A DNA stretch of 35,082 nucleotides, taken from positions 1 through 35,082 of the forward strand of contig JAFWJU010000057.1 of the NCBI GenBank assembly GCA_017511465.1, in the 5' to 3' direction. This stretch comes from Eggerthellaceae bacterium. GTDB taxonomy: Bacteria > Actinomycetota > Coriobacteriia > Coriobacteriales > Eggerthellaceae. Under the pieces are notes generated by a model. The model searched no databases, had not been told where the DNA came from, and was given only the letters and a program-made list of their open reading frames with translations. The translations under genes and the position numbers were made by a program. Shown here piece after piece: positions 22,626 to 29,313 of this stretch (within the stretch, counting starts at the first letter, position 1; every line of letters begins with the position of its first letter).

Positions 22626-23973
22626 AGATGCGGTCCATACGTTGGCCGAACCCGCACGCAAGCTCGTAATGGATGGTGCCCAGCTTCTCGGCCATTTCGT
22701 CAAGGGTCACTTCGGCGATTCCCTGAGTGCCCACGATGATCACTTCGTCGCCAACCTGCGGGTCGATGCGCTCGCGCGTGCCGTAACTGCGCATGTCGAC
22801 CTCGAACATGCACTGGTCCATGCAGATGTTGCCCACCTGCCTGTAATACCGGCCGCCCAAGATGAAGTCGGTGTTGCCCGAAAGGCCGCGGCGCAAACCG
22901 TCGGCATAGCCGATGGGCACCGTGCAGATCTTCACGCTGCCGGGGCTGCGGTAATGCAAACCGTACGAAACGCCTTCGCTCATGGGCACGAACCGCGTGT
23001 CGGTGATACGCGCGTGCACGCTCATCGCCGGACGCAAGTCGACGAGGTCGCGGGTTTCGGGACATGGATGCAACCCGTACAGCGAAACGCCCAGACGCAC
23101 CATGTCGTAATGCACGTTGGGATAGCGGTAAATCGAAGCCGAATTGGCGGAATGCACGACTCCGGGATCGAAGCCAGCCGCTCTGATGGACTCGATGGCG
23201 TCGGCGAAACGGTTCGATTGAATGCTGAAATCGAGCGTCTCGGGACAGTCGGCCGTCGCGTAATGGGTGAACACGCCGTCAAGTTCAAGAGCGCGGTGGA
23301 AGCTGACCTGGTGCAGGAACTCAACGGCCTCGTCGAAGCGCACGCCGATGCGGTTCATGCCCGTGTTGACGGCAAGGTGATACGGCGCCTTCATGCCGCG
23401 CAAGTCAGCAGCCTCGCCGTACGCGACAGCGAAATCGGGCTCGTATACGGTCGGGACGATGTTGTATCCCAACAACGCGGGAATGGATGTCGCAGGGGGC
23501 TGCGCCAGAAGCATGATGGGCGCCGTGATGCCGGCCTTGCGCAGCTTGATGCCTTCTGGGACGGTTGCGACTGCCAAGCGATCGGCTCCTGCCCCTAGCG
23601 CCGCCTTTGCAACCTGCACCGAGCCATGGCCATATGCGTCTGCTTTGACAACGGCTAGCAAGCGGCTGCGCGATTGCAGGAACTTGCGCGTTTCGGCGAC
23701 ATTGTGGCGAATGGCCGATAAGTCGACTTCGACCCATGCCCAACGCAAATCGAGCGGGTTGATTTCATCGATGTCCTGTTTCGCGAATGGAAGCTCCGTT
23801 TCAACGCGACGGCCGGAATCGAGGTCGCGCGCATACTGGAACGATCCGCGTGCAGCCGGTTCTGCGGCGGGGTCTTCGCCACGTTGGCGACGGCTTGCAT
23901 CAGCAGCCGATTCGAACTCTTCGCGATTGACTCCGGCGAATCCGGTGAAACCATTTGGCAGATCGTTCATCAT
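22618..23973 (-). CDS. alr: alanine racemase with N-terminal extension
   Basis: A PLP enzyme of 451 residues that interconverts L- and D-Ala for peptidoglycan. The PLP Lys110 lies in VVKADAYGHG, and the second catalytic base Tyr337 lies in EGVSYGLHYRS. The enzyme core begins around residue 77 (RWAWVEVDLSAIRHNV), leaving about 75 extra residues that are polar, rich in Ala, Arg and Glu, with no signal or membrane segment. GAGGGGAGCG lies directly before two adjacent ATGs; an upstream in-frame GTG at 23997 has no support. It is followed by the overlapping uracil-DNA glycosylase gene. Together with ddl it provides the D-Ala branch of wall synthesis. Confidence 0.94.
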   Translation of the reverse strand: MMNDLPNGFTGFAGVNREEFESAADASRRQRGEDPAAEPAARGSFQYARDLDSGRRVETELPFAKQDIDEINPLDLRWAWVEVDLSAIRHNVAETRKFLQSRSRLLAVVKADAYGHGSVQVAKAALGAGADRLAVATVPEGIKLRKAGITAPIMLLAQPPATSIPALLGYNIVPTVYEPDFAVAYGEAADLRGMKAPYHLAVNTGMNRIGVRFDEAVEFLHQVSFHRALELDGVFTHYATADCPETLDFSIQSNRFADAIESIRAAGFDPGVVHSANSASIYRYPNVHYDMVRLGVSLYGLHPCPETRDLVDLRPAMSVHARITDTRFVPMSEGVSYGLHYRSPGSVKICTVPIGYADGLRRGLSGNTDFILGGRYYRQVGNICMDQCMFEVDMRSYGTRERIDPQVGDEVIIVGTQGIAEVTLDEMAEKLGTIHYELACGFGQRMDRIYV

Positions 23974-24048
23974 CGCTCCCCTCGCAGGTGTATGCACGTC
24001 TGCAATGATAAGCCATTTGCAGGCGAGCGACGAGGTAGAACGGCGTGT

Positions 24049-24639
24049 CTATCGGCTGGATACGTGCTCGCATCCGTCGCCGTATAGGGAATACTTGGAA
24101 CCCGCGTTCAGCCGCGTTCCGTCCCATGGGTCAAGCGCGATGAAATTCGAAAGCGTCAAGTGATCGGGATCGACGGCATCCTTGTATCCGATGAGCGTAA
24201 TCCAATGCTCGTCGCTGCTGCCCGCAACGTGGATAACCGTGGGTTTCCCGGCTGATATCTGGTCGTATGCTTCGCGCAGCAGCTGCTCGTCGCTTCCCAC
24301 GAAACGATCTGAAGAATCCCCCCCGCCCCAATCAGTCCACGTGCAATTCGAGCACGTGTAGTACTCGTGGTCGTTAACCGTGCCATCGAGGACGGCATCG
24401 GCATATGCGCATGCGAACGAAGGGCAGCATATGTCATGACCCGAGTCCTCTTGGGTTCCAATGGCCTTGATGTCGGTGAAATCGTACGGCAGGATTTGCG
24501 CTGTCCCGGCAGAGGCCCAGCTTACAACAGACTGCTCCCAATGCAGCAAGCCCGTTGAAGCAAAGGCCTTGCCGGGCATCAGCGCCAAAACAAACGCGAA
24601 GCAGAGTGCGATTCTGATGTGTGTGCGCATTCGCGTCAC
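24049..24639 (-). CDS. secreted C39-like papain-fold protein
   Basis: A 196-residue exported protein. The start is GTG at 24639, chosen because AGGAGG lies 6 bases upstream; an ATG at 24630 is an in-frame alternative. A signal peptide ends at about KAFA-S (residue 28). The papain-like residues of C39-like peptidases can be placed: Cys71 or Cys72 in HDICCPSFACAYADAV, His145 in SDEHWITLIGY and Asp170 in ALDPWDGT. An extra CSNCTW (96-101) could bind metal or form a disulfide. There is no ABC transporter or leader-peptide gene nearby, so it is more like the free-standing C39_2 group than a bacteriocin exporter. A 12-bp inverted repeat ends just upstream of its ribosome site. Confidence 0.75.
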   Translation of the reverse strand: MTRMRTHIRIALCFAFVLALMPGKAFASTGLLHWEQSVVSWASAGTAQILPYDFTDIKAIGTQEDSGHDICCPSFACAYADAVLDGTVNDHEYYTCSNCTWTDWGGGDSSDRFVGSDEQLLREAYDQISAGKPTVIHVAGSSDEHWITLIGYKDAVDPDHLTLSNFIALDPWDGTRLNAGSKYSLYGDGCEHVSSR

Positions 24640-24650
24640 AGCGATCCTCC

Positions 24651-24705
24651 TCGTCGATCGGAAATGGCATTTGTGGTTCGGTTCCGAAATCGGTCCGATC
24701 GACGA
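24651..24705 (-). promoter_or_regulatory. 12-bp inverted repeat next to the ribosome site of the C39-like gene
   Basis: TCGTCGATCGGA (24651-24662) and TCCGATCGACGA (24694-24705) are perfect inverted copies with a 31-base spacer that itself holds small palindromes (TTCGG-TT-CCGAA). On the minus strand the stem ends right against GGAGG of the C39-like gene. It could be an operator or an mRNA structure that controls ribosome access. Confidence 0.55.
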
Positions 24706-24947
24706 TATGACCATACGGGAAAGAATCGGGGGTCTTCGCAATTCGACACTTTGAACATGAGCGCTCGACAAGCTACGCACCCAATGAGCACGAGGAAAAC
24801 AAAAGCCCTGTTCAGAGGGCTCCACATTTCTGAAAACTATTCCACAGGTTTTACAGGACACATAAAGCGCCCATATCTGAAAAACGCCGACACGACCCAA
24901 AATCTGGAAGATTTTTCTATTGGTCTATTTTTTTATACTTTATATAG

Positions 24948-24977
24948 TTGCATTTTCGTTTTCTTAGAGTATATTAT
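24948..24977 (+). promoter_or_regulatory. promoter of the winged-helix gene, probably leaderless
   Basis: TTGCAT (24948-24953), then TATATT (24970-24975, 16-base spacer) or TATTAT (24972-24977, 18-base spacer) in very AT-rich DNA. The expected transcription start is at about 24983-24987, at or just before the ATG at 24987, and there is no Shine-Dalgarno sequence. Confidence 0.55.
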
Positions 24978-24986
24978 TTTGCACAA

Positions 24987-25310
24987 ATGGACCACTTAAA
25001 CGTACAACGGGGTCTGGTGAACCTGTTCACCTCGGACTCGTTTAGGTTGCTTTGCTTGTTGGACAACCTGCAGGCAGACACCCTGGACGGAAAACGGGTG
25101 CGCGAAAGCCAGGAAGAGATTGCGCAGCTTTTCCATGTCAGCAAGGGAAAGCTCAACCCGCTGATGCAAGAACTCGTTGCATCCGGGTGCATACGCAAGT
25201 ACCGGGCACGTAGTGGTTACACCGTTACGCCGCTCGGGGAACTAGTTGTACGGCACATTGGGCAACTGGAATCGATGGCGAACGAGCCCTCGATTTCAAC
25301 GACAGCGTAA
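24987..25310 (+). CDS. small winged-helix DNA-binding protein
   Basis: A 107-residue protein. A helical start (LVNLFTSDSFRLLCLLDNL, 10-28) is followed by a helix-turn-helix (SQEEIAQLFHVSKGKLNPLMQELVASG, about 41-67; interrupted here only by description) and a wing (CIRKYRARSGYTVTP). This resembles MarR/Crp-type winged helices that follow a phage- or plasmid-like pattern. The ATG at 24987 is preferred over an in-frame ATG at 24948, because the latter lies inside the promoter. A perfect inverted repeat (GGTGAAC-CT-GTTCACC, 25016-25031) lies within its own coding sequence and might be an autoregulatory site. It is followed by 565 non-coding bases. Confidence 0.7.
   Translation: MDHLNVQRGLVNLFTSDSFRLLCLLDNLQADTLDGKRVRESQEEIAQLFHVSKGKLNPLMQELVASGCIRKYRARSGYTVTPLGELVVRHIGQLESMANEPSISTTA
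25016..25031. promoter_or_regulatory. perfect inverted repeat GGTGAAC-CT-GTTCACC, possible operator
   Basis: A 7-bp perfect dyad with a 2-base centre, 29 bases inside the winged-helix gene and roughly 30-45 bases downstream of its likely transcription start. The same half-site appears as GGTGAACACC just after the TATAAT of the GH2 gene (25849-25858). No binding evidence is available from sequence alone. Confidence 0.35.
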
Positions 25311-25536
25311 GAAAGGGGCAACGGTGTTCTCGTCGCAGAAAAGCATCTTCGCCGGCAAGGGATCCTTGCGCACCGAACCATTCTGCCCGTTCGTGTCCAA
25401 CGATAGCGGTTTTTCGAGTCTCAGGCGCTCCGCCTCGAACTTGATAACCAGGCCGGGTCAGCCGCTGAAATCCCGGCCATCGATACGCGGTGGACGGTCG
25501 CATATTTAACCGGGGGGCGACCACACCGCACTTTTC

Positions 25537-25614
25537 CAGAGCCTCCGAACTTGTCCCATTTGCGCCAACGCACACCAGACGAATCATGCAGATGGGATAA
25601 GTTCGGGGGCTCTG
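25537..25614. repeat. 27-bp hairpin with three G-T pairs
   Basis: The left arm 25537-25563 and right arm 25588-25614 are inverted copies differing at three positions. In plus-strand RNA each difference would give a G-U pair, so the stem stays continuous at RNA level. The loop is 24 bases. It is followed by TTTGTCC, a poor T-run, so it is not a typical terminator. Confidence 0.65.
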
Positions 25615-25630
25615 TTTGTCCTTCTGTCCT

Positions 25631-25751
25631 CTTGAATTGGAGGGCAGCTGAGGGGCATTCGCCTACGGCTACTCGGCAAATGTTTTGCAAATCGAAATAA
25701 TATGATGCCTGCGTAAGCGGCTCATGCCCCTCAGCTGCCTTCCAATTCAAG
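25631..25751. repeat. long hairpin element, copy B
   Basis: The arms 25631-25658 and 25724-25751 are inverted copies, 27 of 28 bases matching, with the one difference able to form a wobble pair. The enclosed segment contains the 62-base core (25660-25721) shared with copy A. A short inner hairpin GCAAA-TGT-TTTGC lies in the core of this copy only. Confidence 0.75.
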
Positions 25752-25752
25752 C

Positions 25753-25835
25753 GTCGCCCTTTCCCGCTGCGTAGAGTGCGCAAGCGGCCCGCGCCTTCAG
25801 GGAGTCTTCTTCCAAGAGTCGCCCTTTCTCGCTGC
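25753..25835. repeat. pair of 18-base direct repeats
   Basis: GTCGCCCTTTCCCGCTGC at 25753-25770 recurs at 25818-25835 with one change (CTCG for CCCG). The second copy overlaps the expected -35 region of the GH2 promoter, so the pair could be regulator sites or a duplication trace. Confidence 0.5.
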
Positions 25836-25840
25836 TCTCT

Positions 25841-25858
25841 TATAATGGGGTGAACACC
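25841..25858 (+). promoter_or_regulatory. -10 element and possible operator of the GH2 gene
   Basis: A perfect TATAAT (25841-25846) 30 bases before the ATG, with no good -35 upstream. Next comes GGTGAACACC (25849-25858), a 4-bp dyad sharing the GGTGAAC half-site of 25016-25031. Confidence 0.5.
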
Positions 25859-25875
25859 TGTAATTAGGGGGCAAG

Positions 25876-27732
25876 ATGCTGCATTTGAAGAAGGTGCTCG
25901 GCGCAAAGCCGAAAGAGCACAAGGTAAGCGAACTTGCAACGCTGTTCACACCCTGGGGCGAAACGCTCGATGCCGATCACGTGCTTGAAGAACATCCCGA
26001 TCCGCAGTTTGCGCGCGCCTCGTACCAGATGCTCAACGGACGTTGGAAGTGTGCCTTCCTGGCAAGCAACCACGAACCCGACGGCGATTTGGAATCCGTT
26101 GTGCGCGATGCCCCAAAGCCCTCGCCAGATGCATTCGAAACCGACATCGTCGTCCCATTTTCGCCCGAAGCCCCCTTGTCGGGCGCCAGCCGTCAGCTGC
26201 AACCCGATGGACTGCTGTGGTACCGGCGCGCCTTCGAGACGCCTGCGCTCGATGGCGGCAAACGGCTGCTCTTGCATTTCCAGGCTGTCGATTACGCATG
26301 CGCCGTGCGCGTGAATGGCCAACTTGCCGGCACGCACGTCGGTGGATACATTCCCTTCTCGCTGGACATCACCGATTTGCTCATCGAAGGCCAAAACGAG
26401 CTTGCAGTATGCGTGGCCGACCCGAGCGAGTTCGGCGGAAGGCTTCGCGGTAAGCAGCGTTTCGACCGCGGGGACATTTGGTACACGGCGCAAAGCGGCA
26501 TTTGGCAAACCGTTTGGATGGAAACGGTCCCCGCTTCGTACATCGAATCGGTCACGATCGAACCCGATGCGAAAACCGGCGTGCTGGCCATTGGAGCGCG
26601 CCTCATCGGACCATCAGACGCAGAAAGCGCTTTCCCGCCATTCAAGGTGGAAATGCTTGACGCAGATGGCAAGCCCGTCGCTTCCGCAGAATGCGAACCG
26701 GATGCCGCCACCTGCGCGGTTGCCGTGCACTTGCCGAACGTGCACCTGTGGTCGCCCGATGACCCGTACCTGTACGACTTGCGCTTGGCGTTTGGCGACG
26801 ACGTCGTCGGCAGCTATTGCGCGTTCCGCACGGTCGAGATTCGCCAAGACGACACTGGAAAAAAGCGCGTGTTCCTAAACGGCGCTCCCCTCTTCATCAA
26901 GGGCGTACTCGATCAAGCTTACTGGTCCGACGGCCTCATGACCGCGCCGGCCGATGCCGCATACACCTTCGACATCGAGGCCATGCGCGCATGCGGGTTC
27001 AACCTCATGCGCAAGCACATCAAAGTGGAGGCGGCTCGCTGGTATTACCACTGCGACCGTTTGGGCATGCTGGTCATGCAGGATATGGTCAGCGGCGGCG
27101 ACCCCGAAATCAAAACATGGAACTGGAGCTACAAGCCGACGCTGTTCAAGTTCAGTTGGAACCATATGCGCGACGACACGCCTGCCAATCGGGAGAAGCT
27201 GGGCGCAGGCGATCCTCGCTACCGCGAGGAATGGACGCTCACGTGCCGCGACACCGTGCGGTTGCTCGCCAACCATCCCTGCATCATCGGTTGGTCGTTG
27301 ATGAACGAGGGTTGGGGCCAATTCGACGCTCGTGCGGCATGCGACATGGTGCGGGCACTTGACCCGACACGCGTCGTCGACGCTGTTAGCGGATGGTACG
27401 ACCAGCGTTGCGGCGATTTCTACAGTGTGCACAATTATTTCCGCGACATGGCCGTCTGGCGCGACCATGGAGCGAACCGGGCGTTCTTCGTGTCGGAGTT
27501 CGGAGGCTTCACCCATCGTGTCGAAAACCACAGCGCGCTTGACGAGGCGTACGGCTACGAGCCGTATGACGACATCGACGAGTGGCGCAAGGCTGTGCGC
27601 TCGTTGCTCGCCGAAATGGATGCGCTCGAGCCCAAGGGCCTCGCTGGCTACGTGTACACCCAGGTCAGCGATATCGAAGAGGAAACAAATGGCATCCTCA
27701 CCTACGATCGCCGCGTTAACAAGTTTGCCTAA
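25876..27732 (+). CDS. glycoside hydrolase family 2 (beta-galactosidase/beta-glucuronidase-like)
   Basis: A 618-residue enzyme without a signal peptide, so cytoplasmic, expected to release terminal beta-linked sugars. The sugar-binding jelly roll is at about 45-215 (YRRAFETP, VNGQLAGTHVGGYIPFSLDITDLL), an Ig-like domain at about 220-322, and the TIM barrel from about 325. The acid/base Glu478 lies in SLMNEGWGQFD and the nucleophile Glu541 in FFVSEFGGF. The specificity (galactose, glucuronic acid or mannose) cannot be told. AGGGGG lies 5 bases before the ATG. Its TAA overlaps, on the opposite strand, the stop of the MFS transporter, which could import the substrate. Confidence 0.9.
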   Translation: MLHLKKVLGAKPKEHKVSELATLFTPWGETLDADHVLEEHPDPQFARASYQMLNGRWKCAFLASNHEPDGDLESVVRDAPKPSPDAFETDIVVPFSPEAPLSGASRQLQPDGLLWYRRAFETPALDGGKRLLLHFQAVDYACAVRVNGQLAGTHVGGYIPFSLDITDLLIEGQNELAVCVADPSEFGGRLRGKQRFDRGDIWYTAQSGIWQTVWMETVPASYIESVTIEPDAKTGVLAIGARLIGPSDAESAFPPFKVEMLDADGKPVASAECEPDAATCAVAVHLPNVHLWSPDDPYLYDLRLAFGDDVVGSYCAFRTVEIRQDDTGKKRVFLNGAPLFIKGVLDQAYWSDGLMTAPADAAYTFDIEAMRACGFNLMRKHIKVEAARWYYHCDRLGMLVMQDMVSGGDPEIKTWNWSYKPTLFKFSWNHMRDDTPANREKLGAGDPRYREEWTLTCRDTVRLLANHPCIIGWSLMNEGWGQFDARAACDMVRALDPTRVVDAVSGWYDQRCGDFYSVHNYFRDMAVWRDHGANRAFFVSEFGGFTHRVENHSALDEAYGYEPYDDIDEWRKAVRSLLAEMDALEPKGLAGYVYTQVSDIEEETNGILTYDRRVNKFA

Positions 27733-28946
27733 GAACTGGGTTTCTCCGCGAACTTCAGGTAGTAGCGCAAAACGATGAAGGCAGACACCGCCAAGATGAC
27801 GAGCATGGCCTCGTATGAAACCAAGTACGATCCAACGAGGTCCTTCACGATGCCGGGCAGCGTGTTGGCTATGAAGCCGCCAAGCGCGTAGGCAACTTGG
27901 AAATTGCGGATCTGACGGGTGCGGTGTTCTGGCTCGGCCGTCTCGAGCGACCATATCGACACACCCACTGTGCCAAGCGACAAGCCGATGGCGATGAGCG
28001 CGCCACCTGCCACCATGAGGGGCGCAAAGCCCGTTTCCACGAAGCACAGCATGATGAACCCGGCTGCACCAATCGCGAACATGACTGCCGAGGCGATAAC
28101 CGATCCCAACTTGTCGAACATCCTGCCGACGACGAGCTTCGCCATCATGAGGGCGAAACCGGCTATTGACACGATGGAGGCCGCAAACGATGCGTCGAAT
28201 CCAGACGATGTTAGCAGAACGGTGATGTACGTGATGCCACCGCAGCAGTAGATGCCGACAAGCACCATGGCCACAAGCAGCAACGCCCGCTCGCCTTTCG
28301 GCGCCGGTTGCATGGACGTATGCTCACGAACGCGCTTCTTGCCCGATTTGCCCGCATAAGGTTCTAGTCCTAGGTCCGATGGACGGTTGCGCAGCAAGAC
28401 GACCACGACGACGCCTATGACAAGCGCCACGCACGCCTCGACGAAGAATGCGGCCGAAAGCGAAAATGCCTCGATCACGCGCACCACGACAAGCGGCATG
28501 ATGATGGCTGCGCATCCGCTTCCCATCGAGGCGATGCCGATTGCCGTGCCGACGCCTTCCGTGAACCAACGGTTGGCAAGTATGGTCGCCGCTACCATGC
28601 CCCCGAAACCGTAGCCCACGCCCAGGATGACGGCTCCCAAAATAAACACGGGCAAACTGGTCGCCAAGCTGTACGCCAAAAAGCCGAGGAACGTGAGCAT
28701 GCACGCTATGAAGATGCCGCGTCGCACGTCAAGCAAGTCGTAATACCTGTCGACGACGAACATGACGACAAGCGACACGAGCGTACGCGTCGACAAGATG
28801 AGGGAGCCGCCCGTGTCGCCAACGCCGTCCATTGCGACGATGAACGGCTGGTGCACGGCGAACCCCGTCGACGTGATGCCCATGTTCGCGAAAATGAAGG
28901 CGAAGCAACAGCCTATGATGACTTTTTCGTAATGGCGCTTAATCAT
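27729..28946 (-). CDS. MFS transporter
   Basis: A 405-residue major facilitator with about 12 transmembrane segments in two halves, split by a basic cytoplasmic loop at about 195-225 (GKSGKKRVREHTS). The first half carries FILGAVILGVGYGFGG and WFTEGVGTAIGIASMGSG, typical of the monocarboxylate/OFA-like MFS branch. The ATG at 28946 is preferred to an in-frame TTG at 28967; neither has a clear Shine-Dalgarno. Its TAG overlaps the GH2 stop codon, so the two genes converge with no room for a terminator. Substrate unknown. Confidence 0.87.
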   Translation of the reverse strand: MIKRHYEKVIIGCCFAFIFANMGITSTGFAVHQPFIVAMDGVGDTGGSLILSTRTLVSLVVMFVVDRYYDLLDVRRGIFIACMLTFLGFLAYSLATSLPVFILGAVILGVGYGFGGMVAATILANRWFTEGVGTAIGIASMGSGCAAIIMPLVVVRVIEAFSLSAAFFVEACVALVIGVVVVVLLRNRPSDLGLEPYAGKSGKKRVREHTSMQPAPKGERALLLVAMVLVGIYCCGGITYITVLLTSSGFDASFAASIVSIAGFALMMAKLVVGRMFDKLGSVIASAVMFAIGAAGFIMLCFVETGFAPLMVAGGALIAIGLSLGTVGVSIWSLETAEPEHRTRQIRNFQVAYALGGFIANTLPGIVKDLVGSYLVSYEAMLVILAVSAFIVLRYYLKFAEKPSS

Positions 28947-28982
28947 GATGTGCGATGCGTGTTGCAAGAATTAAAACGCCTT

Positions 28983-29010
28983 ATTATCGCACTCCACCAC
29001 AACTCGGCAA
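28983..29010 (-). promoter_or_regulatory. promoter of the MFS transporter gene
   Basis: On the minus strand, TTGCCG (29010-29005), 16-base spacer, GATAAT (28988-28983); about 37 bases before the ATG. Confidence 0.45.
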
Positions 29011-29047
29011 CCGAATTGACCTGAAGCACATCTTGGCAACGCTCCCT

Positions 29048-29056
29048 TGGTACAAT
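29048..29056 (+). promoter_or_regulatory. extended -10 promoter of rubredoxin
   Basis: TGGTACAAT fits the TGn extended -10 form; the -10 hexamer ends 32 bases before the rubredoxin ATG. No -35 is needed for this class. Confidence 0.45.
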
Positions 29057-29088
29057 GACCGCATGGCACAACGACGAGAGGAGACGCC

Positions 29089-29244
29089 ATGAAATACGTT
29101 TGCCCTTGCGGATACGTGTACGACCCCGAAGTCGGCGACCCCGATGCCGGTATCGCCCCCGGCACTGCATTCGAGGATATCCCTGATGATTGGGTTTGCC
29201 CCTGGTGCGGCCTGGGCAAAGACGCCTTCGAGATCGAAGAGTAA
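29089..29244 (+). CDS. rubredoxin with shortened first cysteine motif
   Basis: A 51-residue rubredoxin, a one-iron electron carrier used by anaerobes in oxygen and peroxide detoxification. It reads [16 protein letters not shown] at the start, [19 protein letters not shown] in the second half and ends EIEE. Cys5, Cys7, Cys37 and Cys40 would bind iron. The second pair has the normal CxxC, but the first is CxC (Cys-Pro-Cys-Gly) instead of the usual CxxCG. The spacing between the pairs (30) is normal, so one residue is missing inside the first knuckle. GAGGAG lies 6 bases before the ATG. It has an extended -10 promoter and a strong terminator, so it is a single-gene unit; no rubrerythrin or flavodiiron gene is adjacent. 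Confidence 0.93.
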   Translation: MKYVCPCGYVYDPEVGDPDAGIAPGTAFEDIPDDWVCPWCGLGKDAFEIEE

Positions 29245-29265
29245 AACCATGCCGCGTTAAAACGA

Positions 29266-29291
29266 AAACAGCCCCCGAACGGGGGCTGTTT
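29266..29291. terminator. bidirectional terminator between rubredoxin and apt
   Basis: An 11-bp perfect stem AAACAGCCCCC / GGGGGCTGTTT with a GAAC loop. Flanking A and T runs let it serve both the plus-strand rubredoxin and the minus-strand apt transcripts. Confidence 0.88.
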
Positions 29292-29313
29292 GCATTTGGA
29301 ATAAAAGCGCTTC

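Larger units (their letters stand above)
24640..24986. other. 347-base intergenic region, AT-rich right half
   Basis: No gene is supported here. The left part holds the inverted repeat beside the C39-like gene. From about 24800 the composition becomes much more AT-rich than the rest of the window, and a promoter for the winged-helix gene lies at its right end. The minus-strand reading frame that runs through it from 24900 has no ribosome site and an atypical composition. Confidence 0.7.
25311..25875. other. 565-base non-coding region with two long hairpins
   Basis: No convincing gene is found on either strand; the reading frames here have arginine/serine-rich shadow composition and no ribosome sites. 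The region holds a 27-bp hairpin (25537-25614), a 28-bp hairpin (25631-25751) that shares its core with copy A at 20.8 kb, two 18-base direct repeats (25753-25770 and 25818-25835) and the GH2 promoter. The first 220 bases show nothing that I recognise. Confidence 0.65.

Noticed and set aside
25421..25939. A 172-residue minus-strand open frame across the hairpin region
   Set aside because: It runs through both long inverted repeats and the GH2 promoter, and its composition is that of non-coding GC-rich DNA.
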